In this document: one piece after another, positions 54,423-64,000 of the stretch
Numbering within the stretch: position 1 is the first letter of the stretch
Layout of the letters: every line of letters starts with the position of its first letter
Assembly: GCA_017893485.1 (NCBI GenBank)
Contig: CM030364.1
Coordinates: 44,432,754 to 44,496,753 of the forward strand
Direction of reading: 5' to 3'
From: Hemerocallis citrina
Lineage: Eukaryota; Streptophyta; Magnoliopsida; Asparagales; Asphodelaceae
DNA: 64,000 nt
Program-made: the position numbers and the translations under genes
Notes under the pieces: generated by a model
What the model was told of the DNA's origin: nothing
What the model saw: the letters and a program-made list of their open reading frames with translations, nothing else
The model's database searches: none

Positions 54423-55430
54423 TTGTCATCGTTGTCCAAAGCTCCTAGAAAAGAACTCTCGCACCGTACTAATAGAGGTATTCCAAAACCCACTTATGAA
54501 CCTGATCCCACTAGTAACGTCTAATACCCCATGAGTAATTATGTATCCACTCACCACTTGTCGGAATCAAATAAGTCATTTGTAAATCAATTATCTACTG
54601 TATCTATTCCTAATAGTGTGCAGGAAGTCCTTACTGATCCAAGGTGAAAGGCAGCTATGGATGAGCAGATGAAGTCCTTGAAAAAAAATGAGACTTGAGA
54701 GATAATCGAGCTGCCAGTAAGAAAGAAGACAGTAGGATGCAGATGGATTTATACGGTGAAGTATAAGTCTGATGGTTCAATAGAGCAATACAAAGAAAGG
54801 TTGGTTGCCAAAGGATACACTCAAACGTATGGAATTGATTATGAAGATACATTCGCACATATGGCAAAATTCAATATTGTACGAGTCTTACTGTCACTTG
54901 CTGCAAATCTTGACTGGCCGTTGGAGCAATTTGATGTGAAGAATGCATTTTTGTATGGAAAATTAACAGAAGAGATTTACATGGATCTTCCACCAGGATC
55001 GAACAGACCAGTCCAACACAGCAATAAAGCATGTCGTTTGAAGAAAGCATTGTATGGACTTAAGCAGTCGCCAAGAGCTTGGTTTGGGAGATTTACAAAG
55101 TCAATGAGGACATTCGGATATTATCAGAGTAATTCAGATCATACTTTGTTCTTAAAAAGGAAACAAGGTAAAATTACAGCTCTCATTATTTATGTGGTTG
55201 ATCTGATAGTAACTGGAGATGATCCTGAGGAGAGGAAGGCATTAAAGAACTATTTATCATAAGAGTTCGAAGTGAAAGATCTTGGCTCTTTGAGATACTT
55301 CCTTAGTATTGAAGTTTCTCGCTCAAGAAAGAGGATATTTTTGTCTCAAAGAAATTATGCTCTTGATTTATTAAAGAAAACTGGAATGTCCTCTTGTCAG
55401 CCGATTAGTACACCGTTAGAAGAATGACTG
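54423..55430 (+). pseudogene. Copia reverse transcriptase
   Basis: A stop-ridden start, then an open frame 54756-55262: YKERLVAKGYTQTYGIDYED, EQFDVKNAFLYGKLTEEIYM (first catalytic Asp kept), KKALYGLKQSPRAWFGRF and LIIYVVDLIVTGDD. The last replaces YVDD by YVVD, losing a catalytic Asp. A TAA at 55260 and others follow. Confidence 0.9.
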
Positions 55431-56226
55431 AAACTGTGCAACGAAGCTGATCATGTACCATGTGATAAGAAAAGATATCAGAGATTGGTTGGACGACTGA
55501 TGTATCTTGCACATACACGGCCAGATTTGTCATATGCTTTAAGTGTGGTTAGTCAGTTTATGCATGCGCCTCGGGAACAACATATGGATACGGTGATGAG
55601 AATTATGAGATATATTAAGTCTGCTCCATAAAAAGGGGTCTTATTTGCGAAGCATGGTTACTTGAAGGTTGAGGCATATACTGATGTTGATTGGGCAGAA
55701 TCTATAATTGATAGGCGCTCTATTTTATGATACTTCACCTTTGTTGGAGGAAATTTAGTTACATGGAGGTGCAAGAAACAAAATGTTGTTGCGCGCTCTA
55801 GTGCAGAGGCTGAGTATCGCAGAGTAGCTTTAAGTATAGCAGAAGTTTTATGGTTGAAATTGACTCTTGTTGTAGGACTTAGGCTATGGCCCGAATAAAC
55901 CTATGAAAGTGTATTGTGATAGTCAAGCAGCTTGTGATATTGCTGCTAACCCGGTTTAGCATGATAGGACGAAACATGTAGAGGTGGACAGATTCTTCAT
56001 CAAAGAAAAAATAGATGAGAAAGTCATTGAGGTAATCGGCCAAGAGACTACTCAAAGACTTTTTCATAATTGCCCCCTTCGTTGATAGAGCCACACCCGT
56101 ACTTGGAACAGTAGTCAGAAGATCAACCTGCAGATATTCTAACCAATGCAGTTTCGAATCAGCTCTTTTTGAAATTTGATGACAAGTTGGGCATGTTCAA
56201 TATCTATGCACCAACTTGAGGGAGAA
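55431..56226 (+). pseudogene. Copia RNase H and 3' tail
   Basis: RLMYLAHTRPDLSYALSVV, then a broken ADVDWA-like segment, RSSAEAEYR and a TKHVEVDRFFIKEK segment, with several stops. A polypurine-type TTGAGGGAGAA precedes the 3' LTR. Confidence 0.85.
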
Positions 56227-56420
56227 TGCTGAAATATAGTAATTGTATATTCTGGTTCTTAATCTATAAGAAACAGATTCTCCAAATCTCCCATCTCCCC
56301 AATCTTCTCTCAATCTCTTTTCATCTTCTCCAAGAATGTAATTCTTATATATAGATATATACAGTAGAGAAATAAATCAATAAGAATAACAATTAATTTC
56401 TCCCAAATCTGTTTACAACA
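56227..56420 (+). repeat. 3' LTR of the + strand copia element
   Basis: TGCTGAAATATAGTAATTG to TGTTTACAACA, 194 bp as the 5' copy. Confidence 0.95.
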
Positions 56421-56659
56421 CACTGGACTCTCCATTCGAAAGAAACAAATTTAACCCCTCGCACCAATTCAGGAATCACAAATATTTACACAAGTCATCA
56501 TCGATGAATTCTTTTTCTGACAAAGAAATTAATATATGTTGCATCCCAGCCCATCATCAGCGACCATAGACCGTATAACCAAACCTTCCAATATGTCACT
56601 ACGTACCAAATAATCCATTCACACTAGCTCTATGCCACTAGTCTTTAGTTGCCTCTCTC

Positions 56660-56668
56660 TATATATAC
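56660..56668 (+). promoter_or_regulatory. TATA box of the SAUR-like gene
   Basis: TATATATAC in a CT-rich context (CCTCTCTCTATATATACTC), 62-70 bp upstream of the ATG, giving a 5' leader of about 40 nt. Confidence 0.6.
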
Positions 56669-56729
56669 TCTCTACATACAATCCTCAGATGACATATCCT
56701 CCTACTCTGTTCTCCAAACTTAATCAACT

Positions 56730-57032
56730 ATGCGGAGAAAGTGCAAAGATAAATCATCAGAGCAATCATCACCAAGCTACAAAAGACTAGATCAATGGCA
56801 AGAAGAAGTAGGCAAAGTTCCGAAAGGGTTTGTCCCGATACTGGTCGGGCTCGAGCCAGACTCGACGGAGAGGGTGTTAGTGAAGGTGAACCAGTTCAAG
56901 GACCCACGAGTTGCGACACTGCTCGAGATGGCGGAGATGGAGATGGGCTGCAGGCAGCAGGGGGTGTTGAGGGTCACCTGCGATGCTAACTACTTTAGGA
57001 GTGTAGTTGGTTCTACTTCTAAGGCTAGATAA
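56730..57032 (+). CDS. SAUR-like auxin-responsive protein, 100 aa, intact
   Basis: A single-exon ORF from ATG at 56730 to TAG at 57030, no lesions. The N-part is basic and Ser-rich (MRRKCKDKSSEQSSPSY); from about residue 27 the SAUR domain (PF02519 type) is clear: VGKVPKGFVPILVG, ERVLVKVNQFKDPRVATLLE, AEMEMGCRQQGVLRVTCDAN and FRSVV. SAUR proteins are small, short-lived, plant-specific factors that in characterised cases promote cell expansion by inhibiting PP2C.D phosphatases at the plasma membrane; that role here is inferred from the family. Single exon and about 100 residues are usual for SAURs. About 305 bp of upstream sequence separates its ATG from the old copia LTR, so the promoter is shortened or displaced. 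I saw no TGTCTC or GAGACA auxin element in that stretch. This is the only ordinary host gene found. Confidence 0.88.
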   Translation: MRRKCKDKSSEQSSPSYKRLDQWQEEVGKVPKGFVPILVGLEPDSTERVLVKVNQFKDPRVATLLEMAEMEMGCRQQGVLRVTCDANYFRSVVGSTSKAR

Positions 57033-57720
57033 TTATGTTCCTTCTTTTGCATTTTTCGATCCTTGATCTCTTCTTGTTTTAGGGTTGTGAAGTGTACATG
57101 TAAATGGGATTTCGATACGTAGGTTTAGAGTGATGCATCCTATATATATGGTCTTGTAATCTTGTAATATATATGGGGATGTAGTTTTTGCTTAAGAAAG
57201 TACAAGGAAAGGTCGTATTTTTAAAAATTTATTTTATGTATGGAAAAGTAAATACTTAATTTAATTTTCTTGTTAAATAGTTTAGATTTGTGCTTAATTT
57301 GTAGGCTTGGGTTTTGAGGAATTTTTTATTGAGAACATCAAAAGAGACAAAGAGACCATTCTTACCGGTTAATATAAGACAAGCATTGGATAATTACACC
57401 AATCCTACGAGAGCTTGCTTCCATTAAGTTGGCTCATTTTTCAAAATTATGATAAAAATAGAAATAGAAATAAAATAGCTAGTCGACGTATATTTTTAGA
57501 AAAAATATATGTATGGATTTGGCTTCATACGTATCTGGATATAGCTGACTTCAAAACTTTTGTTGTTGTAATAAGTTAAAAAATGCCTGGAGTTCTTTGT
57601 GCTAAAGTAAGTTTGTTTTTTTTCTTTTTTCTTTTTTGAAGAGATCTTGAAGAGATCTTTGTGCTAAAGTTATCAAGTTCATCTTCCTTTGAATTCTTGG
57701 TTAAGTATCATTCAGACCCT
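57033..57720 (+). other. 3' flank of the SAUR-like gene
   Basis: AT-rich, with no coding potential. Runs up to the CACTA end; CCT (57718-57720) is the left target triplet. Confidence 0.6.
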
Positions 57721-57990
57721 CACTACAAAATAAATAGGAATCGACGGCGTTTTTGTTTAATAATGGCCGGCGTTTTGAAAACGCCGGCCTTTAGTTGTTG
57801 GCGTTTACGGAAACGCCGCCGCAAGCGCCGTCCGTTCCGCCGCCGGGGATTCTATTAGTTTCCCCGGCGCAAATGAAACGCCGGGGAATTTTAGAATAAT
57901 CCCCGGCGTGTGGTAAACGCCGGCCATTGTGGTTTGAATTTTTAAAATATATTACCGTTATTTACTATACCCCGGCATTGGTAAAACGCC
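57721..57990. repeat. CCGGCG subterminal repeats
   Basis: About a dozen motifs such as GGCCGGCGTTTTGAAAACG, GGCGTTTACGGAAACGCC, CCCCGGCGCAAATGAAACG and CCCCGGCATTGGTAAAACGC, mostly as inverted pairs with a 3-5 bp centre. Confidence 0.92.
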
Positions 57991-60192
57991 GGGGATTGTA
58001 TGAAACCTGCTGAATCAATATTCCCACTGAATAGCCTCCAGTACTCCAGACACAATTCATCTACTGTACTCAAAAGTTGTAACCTCCAGTACTCCAGACA
58101 TAATAGTCAACATCTAGCTCAGAGCAATAACACAAAGTCATAATATATAGCATTAAATGAGGACTTCAAATAAATCTTTCAAGGGATTGACAACAACTCC
58201 ATTGATAAATAAGCAGCTAAGAGACATCTCAGTTTACTGTTTTAGCATAAACGCAAAGCCAACAGATACAAAGGAACCAAAGTCATAATAGCATCAGTTT
58301 TTAGAAGAACTAACTACAACCAACAAGAAGTCGTTTTACAGTTTATTAGTTCAATTCCAAACACTTCTAAGTCTTTCGGCAGAGAGGATAGTAGAATAAC
58401 TTTGATATCCACAGATGTTGTTATGTTGTTACTGCTAGAATCCATAATTAAGCACCGTCAGCCTTCGCGCCGTTTTCACAAACTCGCTGCACAATGGGAA
58501 AATAAATAAACTCAGTCCTAGTCAAAATGTATGAAGATAAATAGGCTGAAACAAGTTGAAAAAATGTATAAGTTGTACTGGAATAAGAACTTTTTAAAAT
58601 GTGATAAGAACAGCCTATAAAAATTACACCATTCACCATTCACATGCACAACCTAGATAAAATTACACCATTACTGATGCTCATGCTTCACAAAATAACC
58701 AGTACTGATGCTCATGCTTCACATATAATCAAAAGAGAAGCGGTGGACCTGATGCATCAATACTCGAGTAGGTAGACATCCCTGTGTGGTTGCTCGACAT
58801 ATCTTCGCTTTTCTGGATTGAACAATTTCTTTGGACTATGTTTAAATCTCTTCAGATTTGACATGTTCCTTAAAAACTTCCTGTCGTTAATCAACAGTTT
58901 GATAATTCTGAAACTTCAATCTTAACATGGCAGGAAATAGCATGAATTTTCAAAACCAATGGGCTATTTGCATGCTATTTAGGTATTCTTGTCTATCTGC
59001 TGACCAGCTGTAAATGAACTATATTGCATAACTTTATATATACTATATTGCATAACTAGTATCTTTTTTTTTTTTGGATTTTGTATTTGTTTTTCTGATC
59101 ATAATTATTGTCTATGTTTCCATTTTTGCCAAAAGAAGCTAAGAAGAAACTGAGAGCATCAGCTGTATTCCTTTTCTGCAATGCGTAAATATGGTTCAGG
59201 ACTTTGTTGATTCTGATGTGGAAGTGGAGGTGGTTTCCAAGAGGATGCTGTTATAATTGGAGTAGTGGAACTGAAATATTATTGATCTTGTATTCCTTTT
59301 TCTGTTTTCATCTTTCATCTATTTGATACTAAATATTATTGATCTTGTAATAGCTGATTAGTTTATGCAACTATTCAATCATCATCAACTCCTCGATTAG
59401 GAAGATAGAGTCAGTGCCTAAAATACACTCAACACTCAAACTCTTTAAGGATACTTTTACGTATTTGCAAGTATGAAGCAAGTATTCACTTTTACCTATT
59501 TTTAAGAAAGTAAAAGATTATTATACACCAGTGTTTCATGAAATAGCTAGCTACTGGTAATACCGGTGTTTCTGATTTTGAAAGCGAACCAATATATTAG
59601 TTTTCTAACGGTCTCTGTAAAAGTTTTGTAGTAGTCTCTGCCTAGAGTTAGACTATGCATCTGCCAAAATTACTACATTAAACTTCGACATGTTGTAGTT
59701 GAATACTTGAAGTAATGAATGTTTATAACTAATACCGACGCCACAAGTAAAATAAATTATTGCATGGTGTGGAAAAACCAATATAATGATTAAGAATAAA
59801 AGGCAGCGCACCACTGCAGTACTGGAGGGTCGAGTACAACATCCGAGCACCATGAGTGCTTTGATGAGTGTAAGAAGAATTTAGTGATTATCAGGCCAAC
59901 TGTAATATTCATTATAATATATATATACTTCAACAGGGAAATTTTCCAACACATTAACAGAAAAGGGACACATACATGCTTAAGAGTAACAAAACCATAC
60001 AATACTGACTTATGCCAGTCCCAAATTATACTGTTTCTCGAATACGACACACAGATTCTTAATTATTTATTTAGATGCTCATTTATTTAGTACATTGAGC
60101 ATTGAACTTCCAGATTACACATGGAGTAGTGGAACTGAAACATAGGATGGGAAACATACAGAAGAACATGAATGTGGTGGTCTGAGAACCCA
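57991..60192. other. CACTA non-coding region
   Basis: AT-rich, with short direct repeats (CCAGTACTCCAGACA at 58036 and 58085; ACTGATGCTCATGCTTCACA at 58671 and 58702). A short minus-strand frame at 58448-58639 ends in VCENGAKADGA after a GTGCAG acceptor and could be a stray last exon, but I recognise nothing. Confidence 0.5.
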
Positions 60193-60625
60193 GAGGTTTA
60201 ACTGGGCATTGCAAATATGATATATAGTTCAACTAAATATGATATATAGTTCAACTTTTGTTGTAAATTTTGTTGAACTATATATCAGAGATCCATTGTC
60301 ACCAGTTCAACTAAATATGATATATATCATATTTAGTTCAACTAAAAATGATATATAGTTCCACAATTCTGCTAAAATGGATATATAGTTCAACTAAAAT
60401 GGATATATAGTTCAACTAATATGATATATATCATATAGTTCAACTAAAATGGATCTCTGATATATAGTTCAACAATTCTGCTTTCTTCAAGTGTAAATAG
60501 TTCAACTAAATATGATATATAGTTCAAATAAATATGATATATAGTGTAACCAGTTCTGCTGTCTTCAAGTGTGAAATCAAAAACTCTCAAATTTGATATA
60601 TAGTTCAACTAAATATGTATTTGGG
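60193..60625. repeat. Minisatellite TAGTTCAACTAAATATGATATA, about 21 bp
   Basis: At least 15 degenerate copies, some with AAATGGATATATAG, from 60215 to 60620, ending about 30 bp before the stop codon of the Transposase_24 gene on the minus strand. It therefore lies in the 3' UTR or just behind it. Confidence 0.9.
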
Positions 60626-60652
60626 GCTGAATGTACCTTTAATATCTTCTCA

Positions 60653-63584
60653 TCAGGACATTGTACGTCCAGCGATGTCGTCGAAGGGATCACCAAGGTC
60701 ATCGGCTTCCTCTTCATTCGGATGACTGGAAGATGTCGGCTCTCTAACATCATGCTATATAAGAAATAAGTATGAAAGATGCCATGAGTCGGATTGGTAC
60801 ACACAATTAGTCAGATTCGTATAAAATGCTAATGCTAAGCAATTGGTAGACACAATTAGATAAGAACAATACTCTATATAATTTCTAACCTGTCTCGGTA
60901 TGTTAGATGGGTTTGGAACATTTGTTCCCCTCACCATCTGTGCTAATTCCGCAACTGTTGCCTTAAGCTCTGCGACTGTTGCCTCTAGATTAGCTATCTT
61001 CTCATCTCTAGGATCCGGCTGTGATGATGAAGAAGCACGAGTACGAGAGGGTGTTGGTCCTAACCCCTTCCCACGCACACGGCCAGGGCGCTCCGGACCA
61101 ATGCTTTCGACCAACGCCTGGTGTTGAAGCTGCACTATATCGGCGGTGGGAGCGGCTGACAGTTCGGCATACCTATTCCGAGCAGTCTCCTGTTTTAAAA
61201 AAAATATCCAAATTCATTGTTAAGGCATATTACACATCAAATAAGCAAATTTAAGATAGAAAAACTATTACCGATATCGTCGCAGCCTTTGAGGACGGAA
61301 ATACGCCTTGTGAGTTCATGTGGGTTGCGTCGAAGAAATCTAAATCACCGTACTGATCCGCACCTCCTCGCTCCACATCCTACATATATTAAAATCAAAA
61401 TCAATTGAACTCGTTTTGAAAAAACGAAAGTTTTTTGGTATTAAGAGTTACTCTACAAGTATTATAGTGAAGAACAAAACACTTAGATATACCATCATTG
61501 CGCGTCGCCGTGCAAAGCTTGTACCTCCTGCAGTGTGCAGTACGTCCTGTGCCTCCCTACTTGCACGACCTCTTTCAGCTCTCTTCTGCACAGACAATAA
61601 AATTTAATAAGCCATATATCATATCAAAATATATTGCATCATATACTACAATTTTTTAATTACCTTCCCTTCAGGTGTATTCCAAAAATGGCATAGAAAT
61701 TCCCAATCAGCACGCACGACATTTTGTGGGACTGCTCTTGCGTTCTCAGCCATTGTTCGGTCCTCGTCATAGTATTTTGCCTTAAGCTCAACCTTATAGT
61801 CTCTCCATTTCTTAGACATTGATTTATTCAGCCAATTAGCACCAACAGTCGCCGGGAAATCAAATTTTTGCTGCAACAGTCATAAATCAATATCATATAT
61901 TAAAGATAAGAAAGTACTTGATAATTTGATATATGATATTGATTTCTTCCTTGAGAAATCAAGTAACTAACAAAATTAACTAACAAAGAATGGTTATAAA
62001 GAAACTTCTCACTGATCAGTACAAGTGAGACCAAATTTAACCTGTAACTCAACTTTGACATTTTGTGCTGAATTGTAGTATTTGTAAAGCGACTGTGTTA
62101 ACATCAACGGTGAAAGGTGTTAAAATAAAATGGTTGTCTTTAGCACTTTCTCCAATTGTAATGGTAGGTTTTCGTTATTGGGGCTCTATGACATCGAGAA
62201 GGATTGGTAATTATTTAGAGGTGACGGGAGACATTTATTCCTTCAGAAAAGTGAACCCAGACTTGTAAAAGGAAAAAAATGTTCATGATATATATGGTGG
62301 GCCTCCTCCGAGATGAATGATTTGCACTGTTCATCATTTTTCTTATTTAGAAAATTAATTGGTTTAGCGACTAGTTACCATGTATCACATGGCGTCAATT
62401 TGTTGGATTATTGAAAACCCGTTCATCAACCATTCAAAGCATGAGTTAAACACCTAGTATTTCATATTATATGAAACATACGATTGCAAGAAAATCAAAC
62501 ACAGGGTGTCCAGGTAATTTTTTGTTTATTAGGAGCTCAAGTAATTACAGACTCTAAATGAGAAAATCACTAATACTATTGTGGTTCTGTAAGAACTTGA
62601 CAGGAAACGTATGATCCTCCACGTGCTGCAGCTTGTCCACCCATATACAAAATCATAGATCGGAACAAACTGCCTCGTCCATAGTATAAGACATACAAAC
62701 TCCTTGCAGAAGTTTTGAAACAAGTCAACAAAACCGATTCAGTATGTACCAAAATATCTCAAGAAAATAAGAAAAGTATAAACTGAAAGCTTAGAAAACG
62801 AAAGCTTCTATCAAGCAGCAGCTTATCATTAAAAAATGCTAGCTAATAAAAGCAAAAGTATGTAACATGTATCTTTCTCGTGAATTTGAATTAGATATTT
62901 GTTGTTGCACATGAGAACAAAATGGAGTAGTGATAATTACACAACAAAATGAACTATCCTCGCTAACTTGAGTTTCAGAAACCAAATCCCACAAATTGGA
63001 AACTAATAAATCATGTGCAGGTTGACTAGGTTAACAAATAAAACTCAAGCTAGCTGTGAAGATTAACATTTCAGAGAACTTTTTTGATGCTTCAAGATTC
63101 AACCATAGGTTCAGGTCCTGAGTCTTTAAGGCTATGAAGCATACATAGCCTTAAAGACATAGGAAGCATACATAGGTGAATTGATATACAAACTATTTAA
63201 GAAATACCTATAACCAAACTATTTAAGAAATACTGTAAATATAAATGGTACCTTGATAACTTCCATAGCTCTAGTCCTTGTCGCTATGGGGATTTTTGTC
63301 CATCTATCGAATGATAGTGGAAGATACTCGGAATTCCGAACAATCAGCCCAATGAATGATGCGAAATTCGCTGCATTTTCTCCTACGGGCTGATGATCCC
63401 CATTTATCTCCACTGCTTTTTTTTCACCCGCGGGTAGCTTCCATACGTCAACTAACTTTGTCGCTCCCCGGGTCTTTTTTTGTGGGGGTGGCTGGGTGCT
63501 CCCCTCACCTACCTCTACGTGGGTATCCTCCTCGTTTAGAGGCTCCTCAATCCTTCTTTTAAGCGCCGTATTCTGTCGCGGCAT
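60653..63584 (-). CDS. Plant transposase, Ptta/En/Spm (Transposase_24) type, six exons, 380 aa
   Basis: Exons on the minus strand: 63584-63252, 61870-61664, 61585-61493, 61379-61272, 61189-60890 and 60754-60653 (TGA at 60653). All introns have GT and AG ends and all are in phase 0; no stop or frameshift. ATG at 63584 gives MPRQNTALKRRIEEP. Residues about 80-180 form the family core: IPIATRTRAMEVIKQKFDFP, SMSKKWRDYKVELKAKYYDE, WEFLCHFWNTPEGK and HTAGGTSFARRRAMM. A Leu/Ala/Val heptad stretch (EKIANLEATVAELKATVAEL, residues about 310-333) suggests a dimerising coiled coil; the tail is acidic. By analogy with En/Spm TNPA such proteins may bind the subterminal repeats and help transposition; they lack the TNPD catalytic domain. 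Intron 1 is long (1,381 bp). Confidence 0.85.
61871..63251 (-). other. Long first intron of the Transposase_24 gene
   Basis: GTACC donor, TTGCAG acceptor. Contains two segments of unlike composition (62085-62290 and 62530-62720) that may be small insertions; neither encodes a recognised protein. Confidence 0.6.
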
Positions 63585-63639
63585 AATTCACACACCTGCT
63601 AATAAGAACTATGAAGCATACATTAAAAAATTAAGAACT

Positions 63640-64000
63640 TGGTATAATGATATCAGAAGCATCCAGTATAAGTTGGTAAAAAATTAAGAACTTGGTATAA
63701 AGTTTATGTAAATATTAAACTTGACAGCAGCATCCAGTATAAGTTTATGTAAATAATGATATCAGACTCTATAGTGATATATATAAAACTGGATATCAGA
63801 CTCTATAGTAAATATCAGAAGTTTATCAGAAGCATCCAGTAAACTGGATATAGTAAACTGGATATCACACAAACTTGACAGACTCTATATAAAACTGATA
63901 TATAAAACTTGACAGACTCTATATATAAAACTTGATATCAGACTCTATAGTGATATATATAAGACTGCAATCATACACAATCAAATATCAAAAGCTACAA
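63640..64000. repeat. AT-rich tandem repeats upstream of the Transposase_24 gene
   Basis: Interleaved direct repeats: GCATCCAGTATAAGTTTATG-like, TATCAGACTCTATAGTGATA and ACTTGACAGACTCTATATA recur many times to the window end. Position upstream of the ATG on the minus strand suggests promoter or subterminal sequence. Confidence 0.8.

Larger units (their letters stand above)
51921..56420 (+). mobile_element. Old Ty1/copia element (4,500 bp), target duplication CACTG
   Basis: 194-bp LTRs at 51921-52114 and 56227-56420 differ at about 19 sites (roughly 10%), so it is old. CACTG flanks it at 51916-51920 and 56421-56425. Order PR, pre-integrase, IN, RT, RH is kept, but a normal gag is missing between primer site and protease, and pol has many stops. 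Confidence 0.95.
57721..64000. mobile_element. CACTA transposon, left part, with Transposase_24 gene
   Basis: The left end CACTACAAAATAAATAGG is followed by dense CCGGCGTTT / AAACGCCGG repeats. A minus-strand six-exon gene (60653-63584) reads toward this end. The right end, and any TNPD-type transposase gene (Transposase_21), lie beyond the window; I found no TNPD piece here. Between end repeats and gene (58000-60190) I see only AT-rich non-coding sequence. Confidence 0.85.

Noticed and set aside
57661..57858. Basic ORF (RRKRRPFRRRGFY) at the CACTA end
   Set aside because: Lies across the insertion border and is produced by the GC-rich subterminal repeats.
62529..62723. Minus-strand ORF inside intron 1 of the Transposase_24 gene as an additional exon
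   Set aside because: Including it is not needed for frame, it lacks family motifs, and exons 1 and 2 join directly in phase 0 with a continuous family core.

Overview
This window is nuclear DNA from a flowering plant, most likely a dicot, in a gene-poor, transposon-dense stretch of chromosome. The evidence is plant LTR retrotransposons with plant-type primer sites, several CACTA elements with CCGGCGTTT subterminal repeats, plant GT-AG introns and TATA boxes, and one intact SAUR-type auxin-response gene. I cannot name the species.

Layout. 1-8730 is the 3' part of a non-autonomous Ty3/gypsy element of the Tat/Ogre type on the + strand. It carries a minus-strand, intron-containing gene with a plant gypsy-type transposase-like (Transposase_28) domain, and several tandem-repeat families. 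It sits inside an older minus-strand Ty3/gypsy element (8731-13152). 13153-15235 is mostly unassigned. 15236-27955 is a decayed minus-strand Ty1/copia element with two 454-bp LTRs. A 2.6-kb CACTA element (17664-20252) carrying a captured SR45/RNPS1-like exon has inserted in its body, and a 4.1-kb solo LTR (23449-27566) in its 5' LTR. 28547-29077 is an array of CACGTG-rich repeats.

29078-51615 looks like one small CACTA element blown up to 22.5 kb by insertions. These are a solo LTR (29438-42298) that itself holds a young 8.67-kb retroelement with gag but no pol (32497-41169), a foldback MITE, a three-copy family of short repeats, another solo LTR (45620-48566), and an Athila-like solo LTR (49714-51297). 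51921-56420 is an old + strand copia element about 300 bp upstream of the intact SAUR-like gene (56730-57032). From 57721 to the window end is the left part of a CACTA element with an intact-looking six-exon gene encoding a Transposase_24 (Ptta/En/Spm) protein of 380 residues.

How the parts relate. Most retroelement genes here are broken. The exceptions, or near exceptions, are the gag of the young element (one in-frame TGA), the CACTA Transposase_24 gene and the SAUR gene. The two Tat-like elements (1-8730 and 32497-41169) share LTR ends, polypurine tract, AT-rich 3' block and a repeat module, but neither shows a pol in this window. They would need reverse transcriptase from a relative, and the near-identical LTRs of the second show that this happened recently. 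Boundaries were set by matching LTR copies, target-site duplications and splice-consistent reading frames read by eye. No database search was possible.
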